Source: Kouleothrix aurantiaca (GTDB lineage: Bacteria > Chloroflexota > Chloroflexia > Chloroflexales > Roseiflexaceae). From it: a stretch of DNA of 8,434 nucleotides. The notes beneath the pieces were generated by a model. The model did no database searches. It was not told the origin of the DNA and was given only the letters and a program-made list of their open reading frames with translations. The stretch spans positions 1 through 8,434 of the forward strand of contig LJCR01000068.1 in the NCBI GenBank assembly GCA_001399705.1, written 5' to 3'. Positions 1-7,490 of the stretch are shown here, piece after piece. The first letter of the stretch is position 1. Every line of letters starts with the position of its first letter. The translations under genes and the position numbers were made by a program.

Positions 1-45
1 GCGCGCCGCCGCGACGGCCATCATTTCCGAAGTTGTGTAGGTCAT
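1..45 (-). CDS. CoA-transferase subunit B, N-terminal fragment (15 codons)
   Basis: Reading the minus strand from 45 gives MTYTTSEMMAVAAAR and then the window ends. This matches the usual opening of the beta subunit of glutaconate/IpdAB-type CoA-transferases (a T/S-x-x-E-x-M-A-V-A-A-A-R pattern just before the G-x-G-L-P region), recognised from family knowledge. A purine-rich ribosome binding stretch (GAGAGACGAAA) directly precedes the ATG. The gene starts 35 bases after the A-subunit stop on the same strand, the normal A-B order in these operons. The catalytic glutamate of the enzyme is expected in the missing part. The fragment is short, so the call rests on operon position as much as on sequence. 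Confidence 0.72.
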   Translation of the reverse strand, partial: MTYTTSEMMAVAAAR

Positions 46-80
46 TTTCGTCTCTCTGACCGATGACACGATAAGCGTTT

Positions 81-944
81 TTATTGTGCATCATTTCTTG
101 AGGCCGCAGTGGTCGGTCGTCGGTCGTCGGTGGTCGCCCCGCCAAGCACATGCTCCCGCATCCACGCCAGAAAGCCCTCGCGCTCGCGGGCAATGGTGTC
201 CCAGGCGGTGTAAAACGCGTTGTCGCGGCCATAGTAGCCGTGCGCATAGGATGGGCGCGCGCCGCCCGGCACCTCGGCAATCGCGCTCACCGCCCAGTGC
301 GGCAACACGCAGCTGTTCGGGCTGGGCGCGCGCAGGTCGTCGGCCACTTCTTCCACCGTCACCAGCGCGGCGCGGGCGGCCAGCACGGCCTCTTTCTGCA
401 CGCCAACAATCCCCTCGATCAGCACATTGCCCTGCCGGTCGGCGCGCTGCGCGTGGATGATCGCCAGGTCGGGGCGCAGCGCGGGCACGGCGGCCAGCCG
501 CTCGCCGGTGAACGGGCATGCGACGGAGCGAATTGCCGGGTTGCTCGCCACCAGATCCGAGCCGTAGTAGCCGCGAAAGATCGCGCAGGGCAGCCCGGCC
601 GCGCCGGCGGCGTAGGCGTGCGCCATGGCGGCGTGGCTGTGCTCTTCCAGCTCCAGCGGGCGCGGCCAGCCCTGTTCGACCGCGTCGCGCAGCCGGTGCA
701 GCGAGCCAACGCCGGGGTTGCCGCCCCAGGAAAAGATCAGCTTGCGCACGCAGCCCATGCCAATCAGCTGGTCGTACACCAGGTCGGGCGTCATGCGCAT
801 CAGCGTGAGGTCGCGCCGCCCCTGGCGGATGATCTCGTGCCCGGCGGCAAACGGGATCAGGTGCGTAAACCCTTCCAGCGCCAGCGTCATCCCATCCTGA
901 ACATAGGCGGCGATGGCGTCGCGCAGCGTGAGAAACTGAGGCAT
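81..944 (-). CDS. CoA-transferase subunit A (glutaconate/IpdA-like)
   Basis: A complete 287-residue protein of the family I CoA-transferase alpha-subunit type. With the B subunit it would move CoA between acyl-CoA and a free acid, in the cytoplasm. Visible family features are a D-G-x-T-L-A-L-E-G-F motif at residues 17-26 (the N-terminal CoA-transferase signature in its glutaconate-type form), GGNPGVGS at 74-81, an E-E-H-S-H stretch near 98-103, R-G-Y-Y-G-S-D-L near 124-131 and Q-G-N-V-L-I-E-G at 171-178. The ATG has a GAGGGAG ribosome binding site 8 bases upstream. Length is normal for the family, except that residues 271-279 (TTDDRRPTT) come from a 7-bp tandem repeat and the last residues look like read-through of non-coding sequence. 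The B subunit follows 35 bases later. The substrate cannot be told from sequence: glutaconate, 3-oxoacids and steroid-ring intermediates (IpdAB) are all possible. Confidence 0.88.
   Translation of the reverse strand: MPQFLTLRDAIAAYVQDGMTLALEGFTHLIPFAAGHEIIRQGRRDLTLMRMTPDLVYDQLIGMGCVRKLIFSWGGNPGVGSLHRLRDAVEQGWPRPLELEEHSHAAMAHAYAAGAAGLPCAIFRGYYGSDLVASNPAIRSVACPFTGERLAAVPALRPDLAIIHAQRADRQGNVLIEGIVGVQKEAVLAARAALVTVEEVADDLRAPSPNSCVLPHWAVSAIAEVPGGARPSYAHGYYGRDNAFYTAWDTIAREREGFLAWMREHVLGGATTDDRRPTTAASRNDAQ
109..129. repeat. 7-bp GC-rich tandem repeat (about 3 units)
   Basis: On the minus strand two exact CGACGAC units are followed by a third, imperfect CGACCAC, flanked on both sides by ACCAC. It lies inside the 3' end of the A-subunit gene and adds the Thr/Asp/Arg/Pro-rich tail. 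Similar short heptamer repeats occur between genes in some GC-rich filamentous bacteria; that comparison is from recall and not checked. Confidence 0.7.
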
Positions 945-1100
945 TCGGCCCGCTCCCTCGAATCAGAGCAGCGCGGCAGCCCGCTCGCTGCGGCCGCCGG
1001 GCGCGCACAATCATACCATACCGCCCAGCGATCATAGAGAAATTCTGCGGTATACTGCGCAGCGAGCTGTACGCCCCCAGCCCACCGAACGAGGAAAACC
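945..1100. promoter_or_regulatory. Divergent intergenic region with A-subunit leader
   Basis: This 156-base gap separates the minus-strand CoA-transferase operon from the plus-strand glycosyltransferase/regulator ORF, so it should hold promoters for both. On the minus strand two TATGAT boxes occur, at 1010-1015 and 1031-1036, but neither has a good -35 at 17 bases. On the plus strand TATACT at 1051-1056 is a possible -10, 44 bases before the proposed start at 1101, again without a clear -35. The A-subunit ribosome binding site (GAGGGAG on the minus strand) is at 953-959. The promoter calls are weak; the divergent arrangement itself is clear. Confidence 0.4.
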
Positions 1101-2018
1101 ATTCTCACCGCAACGCGCACTCCAGCGGGCCACGACGCGCCCCACGCGCTGATCCTGAGCGCCGAAGCCGGCGGCGGGCACCGCAGCCTGTCGTTCGCCA
1201 TACGCGACCTGCTGGCGCCATGCGCTGCCGCGCCGATCATCGGGCCGCAGCCGCGCTCGTTCGCCGTTTCCTACCGCCTGATGAGCCGCCATGCGCGCTG
1301 GCTGTGGGGCGCGAGCTACACGCTGACCGACACGCCACGCCGCGCTCAAGCCCTGCGCGCCATCTTCGGGCGGCTGTTTGCGCCGCCGATTGCTGCCGAA
1401 CTGCGCCGCCAGCCGTACCGCTTGGTCATCGTCACGCACCCGTTTCTTGTGCGCGCCGCCATGCGCGCGGCGGGCCGCCAGCCGCAGCCGCTGCCCGTCG
1501 CAGCACTGTTTGCCGACCCCGAGCGCGTGCATGCGACCTGGCTGGCCGAGCGCGGCGCGGCGGCTACGCTGGCGATTCGCCAGAGCCACCCGCATATTCA
1601 GGTCATAGCGCTCACGAGCTTTCACGAAGATTCGCTGGTGCAGGAGGCGCTGCAGGCCGGCGCGATCGGCTACCTGCTCAAAACCGTGACGGCCGATGAG
1701 CTGGCGGCCGCCGTGCGCTCGGTGTCGATCGGCCGGCCCACGCTGGCGCCCGAGATCACGCAGGCGCTGATTCATGTCACCATGCACCCATCCACGCTGG
1801 GCGACAGCCTGACGGCGCGCGAGCGCGAGGTGCTGGCGCTCATGGTCAAGGGCCTGAGCAACGCCGAGATCGCCGCCCAACTGGTGGTGAGCCGCTCCAC
1901 CGTCAAGTTTTACGTCAGCAATATCCTCGGCAAGCTCCACGTCGCCAGCCGCGTCGAGGCGGTCGCGCTGGCCGTGGAGCAGCATATGTTCACGCGGCCA
2001 CATCGCCTGCCCGTCTAG
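1101..2018 (+). CDS. Chimeric ORF: MGDG-synthase-like N-terminus joined to NarL/LuxR regulator C-terminus
   Basis: This frame is open from 1038 to the stop at 2016-2018. Residues 17-150 (numbered from 1101) resemble the N-terminal domain of MGDG synthase/MurG-like glycosyltransferases: L-I-L-S-A-E-A-G-G-G-H-R, then S-Y-R-L-M-x-R…W, T-D-T-P, V-T-H-P-F and A-D-P-E-R-V-H-A-T-W. From about residue 159 (nt 1575) it becomes the end of a NarL/FixJ response regulator: IRQSHPHIQVIALTSF (beta4), LQAGAIGYLLK (beta5 with the conserved Lys) and a LuxR-type HTH at 237-296 (LTAREREVLALM…SNAEIAAQLVVSRSTVK). The receiver's first half, with the phosphorylated Asp, and the glycosyltransferase's sugar-nucleotide half are both absent. 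No ATG, GTG or TTG lies in frame before the ATG at 1281, which would remove the GGGHR motif. I chose ATT 1101 because GAGG sits 6 bases upstream. The product as drawn probably lacks both parent functions; misassembly, gene remnant or true fusion are the options. Confidence 0.65.
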   Translation: MLTATRTPAGHDAPHALILSAEAGGGHRSLSFAIRDLLAPCAAAPIIGPQPRSFAVSYRLMSRHARWLWGASYTLTDTPRRAQALRAIFGRLFAPPIAAELRRQPYRLVIVTHPFLVRAAMRAAGRQPQPLPVAALFADPERVHATWLAERGAAATLAIRQSHPHIQVIALTSFHEDSLVQEALQAGAIGYLLKTVTADELAAAVRSVSIGRPTLAPEITQALIHVTMHPSTLGDSLTAREREVLALMVKGLSNAEIAAQLVVSRSTVKFYVSNILGKLHVASRVEAVALAVEQHMFTRPHRLPV

Positions 2019-2071
2019 CCACGCCCCGCATGGCCATGTGGCCAATCCACAGCCTAGCCACCTGACTAGCC

Positions 2072-2111
2072 AAAATCTCGCCATGCGTCCGATGCGCATG
2101 GCGAGATTTTT
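2072..2111 (+). terminator. Intrinsic terminator after the regulator ORF
   Basis: A perfect 16-bp stem (AAAATCTCGCCATGCG paired with CGCATGGCGAGATTTT) with a 7-base loop ends in a run of five T, 54 bases after the regulator stop. The A-run on the other side means it could also stop transcription on the minus strand. It separates the regulator from the RND gene, so the two are unlikely to share a transcript. Confidence 0.88.
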
Positions 2112-2344
2112 GCCTATTCTACATAGGAATAGATCCACACAGATCCAAAGTGAAGATGCGTACGCGCCAATGGGCGCACCCCAACGACGCGCGGCGAGGC
2201 TGCGGCGGCATTGCTGCCGGCTTCGCCGCAGCGGCAGCGAGCACGAGCGTGAGCATGACTCTTGGTGCAGGGCCGTAGCTTTGCCACTCGCACGATTGCC
2301 ATCCAGATTGTTTGGATTCCGGGAAGAACACAGGGAGGTTGCCG
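2112..2344 (+). promoter_or_regulatory. Leader region of the RND efflux gene
   Basis: A 233-base stretch without a convincing gene. It holds a small inverted repeat CTATTC/GAATAG at 2114-2132, two AGATCCA heptamers starting 10 bases apart (2131 and 2141), and a GC-rich hairpin GCTGCGGCG/CGCCGCAGC at 2199-2232. A strong ribosome binding site, AGGGAGGT, sits at 2332-2339. No clear -10/-35 pair was found. By position it should carry the promoter of the efflux gene and perhaps an operator. Confidence 0.45.
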
Positions 2345-4240
2345 ATGCGTAGTATCGTTGCAGCAAGCTTGAAGTCTCGGCTGTTAGTCGCCGCGCTGGC
2401 CGTGGGGCTTATGGTCGTGGGCATCATTCAATTGCGTACGATGCCGATCGACGTATTGCCGGAGTTTACGCCGCCATATGTCGAAGTCCAAACCGAGGCT
2501 CTGGGCCTTTCGGCCCAGGAAGTCGAGCAGCTGATCACGGTTCCGATGGAGCAGGATCTGCTCAATGGCGTGCCGTGGCTCAAGACGATTGCATCCAAAT
2601 CGGTCCCCGGGCTTTCCTCGGTTCTCATGACGTTTGATACAGGTACCGATCTGGTAAAGGCGCGCCAGATGGTGACGGAGCGCATGGCGCAGGCGTTCGC
2701 GCTGCCGCATGTCTCGAAGCCACCAACCATGCTTCAGCCCACATCGTCGACTGGCCGGGTGATGATGATCGGGCTGTCGTCGCAGAATGTCTCGATGATC
2801 GACATGGGCGTGCAGGCGCGCTGGACGATCGTGCCGCGCCTGATGGGCGTGCCCGGCGTGGCCAACGTCTCGATCTGGGGCCAGCGCGACCGCCAGCTGC
2901 AGGTGCAGGTCGAGCCCAAGCGCCTGCAGGAGCAGCATGTGTCGCTGCTGCAAGTGCTCGAAAGCACCGGCAACGCGCTGTGGGTCTCGTCGCTTAGCTT
3001 TGTCGAGGCGTCGACGCCCGGCACCGGCGGCTTTATCGACACGGCCCAGCAGCGCCTCGGCATTCGCCACATTTCGCCGATCATCACGGCGGATGGCCTG
3101 TCGCAGGTGCCGGTTGAAGATACGGATGGCAAGCTGCGCCTGGGCGATGTCGCGACTGTGGTTGAAGACCACCAGCCGCTGATCGGCGACGCGCTGACGG
3201 GCGACCAGCCAGGGTTGCTGCTGGTGGGCGAGAAGTTTCCGGCCGCAAACGCCCGCGAGGTTACGGCGGGCGTCGAAGAAGCGCTCGCGGCAATGCAGCC
3301 GGGGCTGCCCGGCATTACGGTTGATACCTCGGTGTACCGGCCGGCAACTTTCATCGACATGGCGTTCGGCAATGTGACGCTGGCGCTGATTATTGGGTTT
3401 GTGCTGCGGCTGCTGCTGTTTGGCGCGCTGCTGTTCCACTGGCGCGCGGCGGCGATCAGCATTGCGACGCTTCCGCTGGTGTACGTTGCTGCGGCCTACG
3501 TGCTGTATCTGCGCGGCGCAACCATGAACGCCATGGTGCTGGCCGGGTTTGTGATCGCGCTTGGCGTGGTGATCGACGATGCGATTGTGGATGTCGAGCA
3601 TGTGCTGCGGCGGCTCGCAACCGCGCGCCGAAACGGCAGCGAGAAGTCGGCAGCGGCGATTGTGTACGAGGCGGTGCTGCAAACGCGCGGCGCGATGATC
3701 TACGCCACGCTGATTATGCTGTTTGTGATCGCGCCGGTGTTCTTTGTCGGCGGGCTGGCCGAGGCGTTCTTCCAGCCGCTGGTGCAGGCGTATGTGCTGG
3801 CGTTGCTGGCTGCAATGCTGGTGGCGCTAACCGTTACGCCGGCGCTGTGCCTGCTGGTGCTGCCGAGCACGCAGGCCGAGCGCCCGGCTGCGCCGGTGGT
3901 CGCGTGGCTGCAGCGCCGCTACGAGCGCGCCCTGACGCGGATCGCCGGGCGCCCGCGCTGGCTGATTGCCGGCGTCGCCGTTCTGTTTGTCGCCGGGCTG
4001 GTGGGGGTGCCGTTCCTCAGCGCATCGCTGCTGCCGTCGTTCAAAGAGCGCAGCCTGCTGGTGCACCTGAGCGCCGCGCCAGGCACCTCGCAGCCGGAAA
4101 TGAGCCGCATCGCCGATCGCGTGAGCCGCGATCTGCGCGTGGTTCCGGGCGTCAGCCAGGTCGGCGCGCACGTCGGGCGTGCCATCCAGGGCGATCAGGT
4201 GGTCAACGTCAGCTCGGCCGAGCTGACGTTGACCACCTGA
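2345..4240 (+). CDS. RND efflux permease (HME/CusA-like), truncated by the palindrome centre
   Basis: The inner-membrane proton-driven pump subunit of an RND transporter. ATG 2345 is chosen because AGGGAGGT ends 5 bases upstream; an in-frame ATG at 2312 adds 11 residues that precede this site and has no such signal. Visible are TM1 (about residues 13-28), the first porter domain with PIDVLPEF (34-41), [19 protein letters not shown], the VPGLSSV and [11 protein letters not shown] stretches, a TM2-TM6 block (about 343-520) with the proton-relay motif I-D-D-A-I-V-D-V-E (D411, D412, E418), TM7 (about 539-560) and the opening of the second porter domain. The family normally has about 1000-1050 residues; only about 627 are genuine here. 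Codons after 4225 (T-L-T-T-stop) read the opposite arm and are not real protein. Substrate is unknown: metal-type by subfamily resemblance, but other RND substrates are possible. No membrane-fusion partner is visible. Confidence 0.88.
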   Translation: MRSIVAASLKSRLLVAALAVGLMVVGIIQLRTMPIDVLPEFTPPYVEVQTEALGLSAQEVEQLITVPMEQDLLNGVPWLKTIASKSVPGLSSVLMTFDTGTDLVKARQMVTERMAQAFALPHVSKPPTMLQPTSSTGRVMMIGLSSQNVSMIDMGVQARWTIVPRLMGVPGVANVSIWGQRDRQLQVQVEPKRLQEQHVSLLQVLESTGNALWVSSLSFVEASTPGTGGFIDTAQQRLGIRHISPIITADGLSQVPVEDTDGKLRLGDVATVVEDHQPLIGDALTGDQPGLLLVGEKFPAANAREVTAGVEEALAAMQPGLPGITVDTSVYRPATFIDMAFGNVTLALIIGFVLRLLLFGALLFHWRAAAISIATLPLVYVAAAYVLYLRGATMNAMVLAGFVIALGVVIDDAIVDVEHVLRRLATARRNGSEKSAAAIVYEAVLQTRGAMIYATLIMLFVIAPVFFVGGLAEAFFQPLVQAYVLALLAAMLVALTVTPALCLLVLPSTQAERPAAPVVAWLQRRYERALTRIAGRPRWLIAGVAVLFVAGLVGVPFLSASLLPSFKERSLLVHLSAAPGTSQPEMSRIADRVSRDLRVVPGVSQVGAHVGRAIQGDQVVNVSSAELTLTT

Positions 4241-6090
4241 TCGCCCTGGATGGCACGCCCGACGTGCGCGCCGACCTGGCTGACGCCCGGAACCACGCGC
4301 AGATCGCGGCTCACGCGATCGGCGATGCGGCTCATTTCCGGCTGCGAGGTGCCTGGCGCGGCGCTCAGGTGCACCAGCAGGCTGCGCTCTTTGAACGACG
4401 GCAGCAGCGATGCGCTGAGGAACGGCACCCCCACCAGCCCGGCGACAAACAGAACGGCGACGCCGGCAATCAGCCAGCGCGGGCGCCCGGCGATCCGCGT
4501 CAGGGCGCGCTCGTAGCGGCGCTGCAGCCACGCGACCACCGGCGCAGCCGGGCGCTCGGCCTGCGTGCTCGGCAGCACCAGCAGGCACAGCGCCGGCGTA
4601 ACGGTTAGCGCCACCAGCATTGCAGCCAGCAACGCCAGCACATACGCCTGCACCAGCGGCTGGAAGAACGCCTCGGCCAGCCCGCCGACAAAGAACACCG
4701 GCGCGATCACAAACAGCATAATCAGCGTGGCGTAGATCATCGCGCCGCGCGTTTGCAGCACCGCCTCGTACACAATCGCCGCTGCCGACTTCTCGCTGCC
4801 GTTTCGGCGCGCGGTTGCGAGCCGCCGCAGCACATGCTCGACATCCACAATCGCATCGTCGATCACCACGCCAAGCGCGATCACAAACCCGGCCAGCACC
4901 ATGGCGTTCATGGTTGCGCCGCGCAGATACAGCACGTAGGCCGCAGCAACGTACACCAGCGGAAGCGTCGCAATGCTGATCGCCGCCGCGCGCCAGTGGA
5001 ACAGCAGCGCGCCAAACAGCAGCAGCCGCAGCACAAACCCAATAATCAGCGCCAGCGTCACATTGCCGAACGCCATGTCGATGAAAGTTGCCGGCCGGTA
5101 CACCGAGGTATCAACCGTAATGCCGGGCAGCCCCGGCTGCATTGCCGCGAGCGCTTCTTCGACGCCCGCCGTAACCTCGCGGGCGTTTGCGGCCGGAAAC
5201 TTCTCGCCCACCAGCAGCAACCCTGGCTGGTCGCCCGTCAGCGCGTCGCCGATCAGCGGCTGGTGGTCTTCAACCACAGTCGCGACATCGCCCAGGCGCA
5301 GCTTGCCATCCGTATCTTCAACCGGCACCTGCGACAGGCCATCCGCCGTGATGATCGGCGAAATGTGGCGAATGCCGAGGCGCTGCTGGGCCGTGTCGAT
5401 AAAGCCGCCGGTGCCGGGCGTCGACGCCTCGACAAAGCTAAGCGACGAGACCCACAGCGCGTTGCCGGTGCTTTCGAGCACTTGCAGCAGCGACACATGC
5501 TGCTCCTGCAGGCGCTTGGGCTCGACCTGCACCTGCAGCTGGCGGTCGCGCTGGCCCCAGATCGAGACGTTGGCCACGCCGGGCACGCCCATCAGGCGCG
5601 GCACGATCGTCCAGCGCGCCTGCACGCCCATGTCGATCATCGAGACATTCTGCGACGACAGCCCGATCATCATCACCCGGCCAGTCGACGATGTGGGCTG
5701 AAGCATGGTTGGTGGCTTCGAGACATGCGGCAGCGCGAACGCCTGCGCCATGCGCTCCGTCACCATCTGGCGCGCCTTTACCAGATCGGTACCTGTATCA
5801 AACGTCATGAGAACCGAGGAAAGCCCGGGGACCGATTTGGATGCAATCGTCTTGAGCCACGGCACGCCATTGAGCAGATCCTGCTCCATCGGAACCGTGA
5901 TCAGCTGCTCGACTTCCTGGGCCGAAAGGCCCAGAGCCTCGGTTTGGACTTCGACATATGGCGGCGTAAACTCCGGCAATACGTCGATCGGCATCGTACG
6001 CAATTGAATGATGCCCACGACCATAAGCCCCACGGCCAGCGCGGCGACTAACAGCCGAGACTTCAAGCTTGCTGCAACGATACTACGCAT
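4195..6090 (-). CDS. RND efflux permease, mirror copy, truncated
   Basis: Exact antisense duplicate of the RND gene at 2345-4240, running toward it and overlapping it by 46 bases (4195-4240) across the symmetry axis. It has the same start signal (ribosome binding site at 6096-6103), the same D411/D412/E418 relay and the same artificial T-L-T-T-stop ending. Two identical, truncated, convergent copies that overlap at their truncation point are not a natural gene arrangement; this should be counted as the same gene as the left copy. Confidence 0.82.
   Translation of the reverse strand: MRSIVAASLKSRLLVAALAVGLMVVGIIQLRTMPIDVLPEFTPPYVEVQTEALGLSAQEVEQLITVPMEQDLLNGVPWLKTIASKSVPGLSSVLMTFDTGTDLVKARQMVTERMAQAFALPHVSKPPTMLQPTSSTGRVMMIGLSSQNVSMIDMGVQARWTIVPRLMGVPGVANVSIWGQRDRQLQVQVEPKRLQEQHVSLLQVLESTGNALWVSSLSFVEASTPGTGGFIDTAQQRLGIRHISPIITADGLSQVPVEDTDGKLRLGDVATVVEDHQPLIGDALTGDQPGLLLVGEKFPAANAREVTAGVEEALAAMQPGLPGITVDTSVYRPATFIDMAFGNVTLALIIGFVLRLLLFGALLFHWRAAAISIATLPLVYVAAAYVLYLRGATMNAMVLAGFVIALGVVIDDAIVDVEHVLRRLATARRNGSEKSAAAIVYEAVLQTRGAMIYATLIMLFVIAPVFFVGGLAEAFFQPLVQAYVLALLAAMLVALTVTPALCLLVLPSTQAERPAAPVVAWLQRRYERALTRIAGRPRWLIAGVAVLFVAGLVGVPFLSASLLPSFKERSLLVHLSAAPGTSQPEMSRIADRVSRDLRVVPGVSQVGAHVGRAIQGDQVVNVSSAELTLTT
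4210..4225. repeat. 16-bp natural palindrome at the fold-back centre
   Basis: CAGCTCGGCCGAGCTG is its own reverse complement and is centred exactly on the symmetry axis. In the RND reading frame it encodes most of the residues S-S-A-E-L (623-627), which fit this point of the family. The palindrome is therefore plausibly native gene sequence and not created by the junction. Beyond 4225 the RND frame reads antisense sequence (T-L-T-T-stop). A short self-complementary stretch is what a de Bruijn graph, or a strand-switching polymerase, would need to turn back on itself. Confidence 0.85.
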
Positions 6091-6323
6091 CGGCAACCTC
6101 CCTGTGTTCTTCCCGGAATCCAAACAATCTGGATGGCAATCGTGCGAGTGGCAAAGCTACGGCCCTGCACCAAGAGTCATGCTCACGCTCGTGCTCGCTG
6201 CCGCTGCGGCGAAGCCGGCAGCAATGCCGCCGCAGCCTCGCCGCGCGTCGTTGGGGTGCGCCCATTGGCGCGTACGCATCTTCACTTTGGATCTGTGTGG
6301 ATCTATTCCTATGTAGAATAGGC
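6091..6323 (-). promoter_or_regulatory. RND leader region, mirror copy
   Basis: Reverse complement of 2112-2344. It carries the same GC hairpin (6203-6236), the paired heptamers and the small inverted repeat (6303-6321). No additional gene is supported in it. Confidence 0.42.
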
Positions 6324-6363
6324 AAAAATCTCGCCATGCGCATCGGACGCATGGCGAGATTTT
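6324..6363 (-). terminator. Intrinsic terminator, mirror copy
   Basis: Reverse complement of the terminator at 2072-2111: a 16-bp perfect stem with a 7-base loop, ending in a T-run on the minus strand downstream of the regulator ORF copy. Confidence 0.85.
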
Positions 6364-6416
6364 GGCTAGTCAGGTGGCTAGGCTGTGGATTGGCCACATG
6401 GCCATGCGGGGCGTGG

Positions 6417-7334
6417 CTAGACGGGCAGGCGATGTGGCCGCGTGAACATATGCTGCTCCACGGCCAGCGCGACCGCCTCGACGCGGCTGGCGACGTGGAG
6501 CTTGCCGAGGATATTGCTGACGTAAAACTTGACGGTGGAGCGGCTCACCACCAGTTGGGCGGCGATCTCGGCGTTGCTCAGGCCCTTGACCATGAGCGCC
6601 AGCACCTCGCGCTCGCGCGCCGTCAGGCTGTCGCCCAGCGTGGATGGGTGCATGGTGACATGAATCAGCGCCTGCGTGATCTCGGGCGCCAGCGTGGGCC
6701 GGCCGATCGACACCGAGCGCACGGCGGCCGCCAGCTCATCGGCCGTCACGGTTTTGAGCAGGTAGCCGATCGCGCCGGCCTGCAGCGCCTCCTGCACCAG
6801 CGAATCTTCGTGAAAGCTCGTGAGCGCTATGACCTGAATATGCGGGTGGCTCTGGCGAATCGCCAGCGTAGCCGCCGCGCCGCGCTCGGCCAGCCAGGTC
6901 GCATGCACGCGCTCGGGGTCGGCAAACAGTGCTGCGACGGGCAGCGGCTGCGGCTGGCGGCCCGCCGCGCGCATGGCGGCGCGCACAAGAAACGGGTGCG
7001 TGACGATGACCAAGCGGTACGGCTGGCGGCGCAGTTCGGCAGCAATCGGCGGCGCAAACAGCCGCCCGAAGATGGCGCGCAGGGCTTGAGCGCGGCGTGG
7101 CGTGTCGGTCAGCGTGTAGCTCGCGCCCCACAGCCAGCGCGCATGGCGGCTCATCAGGCGGTAGGAAACGGCGAACGAGCGCGGCTGCGGCCCGATGATC
7201 GGCGCGGCAGCGCATGGCGCCAGCAGGTCGCGTATGGCGAACGACAGGCTGCGGTGCCCGCCGCCGGCTTCGGCGCTCAGGATCAGCGCGTGGGGCGCGT
7301 CGTGGCCCGCTGGAGTGCGCGTTGCGGTGAGAAT
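6417..7334 (-). CDS. Chimeric glycosyltransferase/NarL-LuxR ORF, mirror copy
   Basis: Identical antisense copy of the ORF at 1101-2018. The glycosyltransferase-like part occupies roughly 6861-7286 and the response-regulator part 6417-6860, with the LuxR-type HTH near 6450-6626. The first in-frame ATG is at 7154, and the proposed ATT start at 7334 has the same GAGG signal. The copy adds no independent support for the fusion because the window is a fold-back: the junction is repeated by copying. Confidence 0.6.
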   Translation of the reverse strand: MLTATRTPAGHDAPHALILSAEAGGGHRSLSFAIRDLLAPCAAAPIIGPQPRSFAVSYRLMSRHARWLWGASYTLTDTPRRAQALRAIFGRLFAPPIAAELRRQPYRLVIVTHPFLVRAAMRAAGRQPQPLPVAALFADPERVHATWLAERGAAATLAIRQSHPHIQVIALTSFHEDSLVQEALQAGAIGYLLKTVTADELAAAVRSVSIGRPTLAPEITQALIHVTMHPSTLGDSLTAREREVLALMVKGLSNAEIAAQLVVSRSTVKFYVSNILGKLHVASRVEAVALAVEQHMFTRPHRLPV

Positions 7335-7490
7335 GGTTTTCCTCGTTCGGTGGGCTGGGGGCGTACAGCTCGCTGCGCAGTATACCGCAGAATTTCTCTA
7401 TGATCGCTGGGCGGTATGGTATGATTGTGCGCGCCCGGCGGCCGCAGCGAGCGGGCTGCCGCGCTGCTCTGATTCGAGGGAGCGGGCCGA
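7335..7490. promoter_or_regulatory. Divergent intergenic region, mirror copy
   Basis: Reverse complement of 945-1100. In this orientation the A-subunit leader reads forward: TATGAT boxes at 7399-7404 and 7420-7425, the second 66 bases before the ATG, and the ribosome binding site GAGGGAG at 7476-7482. The -35 elements are not recognisable, so the promoter call stays weak. Confidence 0.38.

Noticed and set aside
91..1037. Long open frames of about 300 codons overlapping the CoA-transferase A subunit in other frames
   Set aside because: They overlap a clearly recognisable family protein that has a proper ribosome binding site; their translations are Arg/Ala/Gly-rich without recognisable motifs.
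2015..2061. CTAGCCAC direct repeat at 2015-2022 and 2054-2061 as an attachment or target-site duplication
   Set aside because: Only 8 bases, with nothing inserted between the copies except 31 bases of non-coding DNA; chance is a sufficient explanation.
2312..2344. Upstream ATG at 2312 as the RND start
   Set aside because: It lies before the strong AGGGAGGT site that fits ATG 2345, and the extra 11 residues do not resemble the N-terminus of the family, which begins just before TM1.
2038..2352. Small genes in the gap between the regulator ORF and the RND gene (frames of 62-104 codons)
   Set aside because: They run through the terminator and hairpin, lack ribosome binding sites and show no recognisable protein features.
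1032..2366. 444-codon open frame on the minus strand opposite the regulator ORF
   Set aside because: It is a shadow of the plus-strand coding region in GC-rich DNA: low-complexity Arg/Ala/Gln-rich translation, no family resemblance, and it crosses the terminator and the divergent region. The same applies to its mirror at 6069-7403.
4195..4240. Two convergent RND genes overlapping tail to tail
   Set aside because: The overlap is produced by the symmetry axis; both copies are truncated at about 60% of family length and end in antisense codons. This is one gene seen twice.
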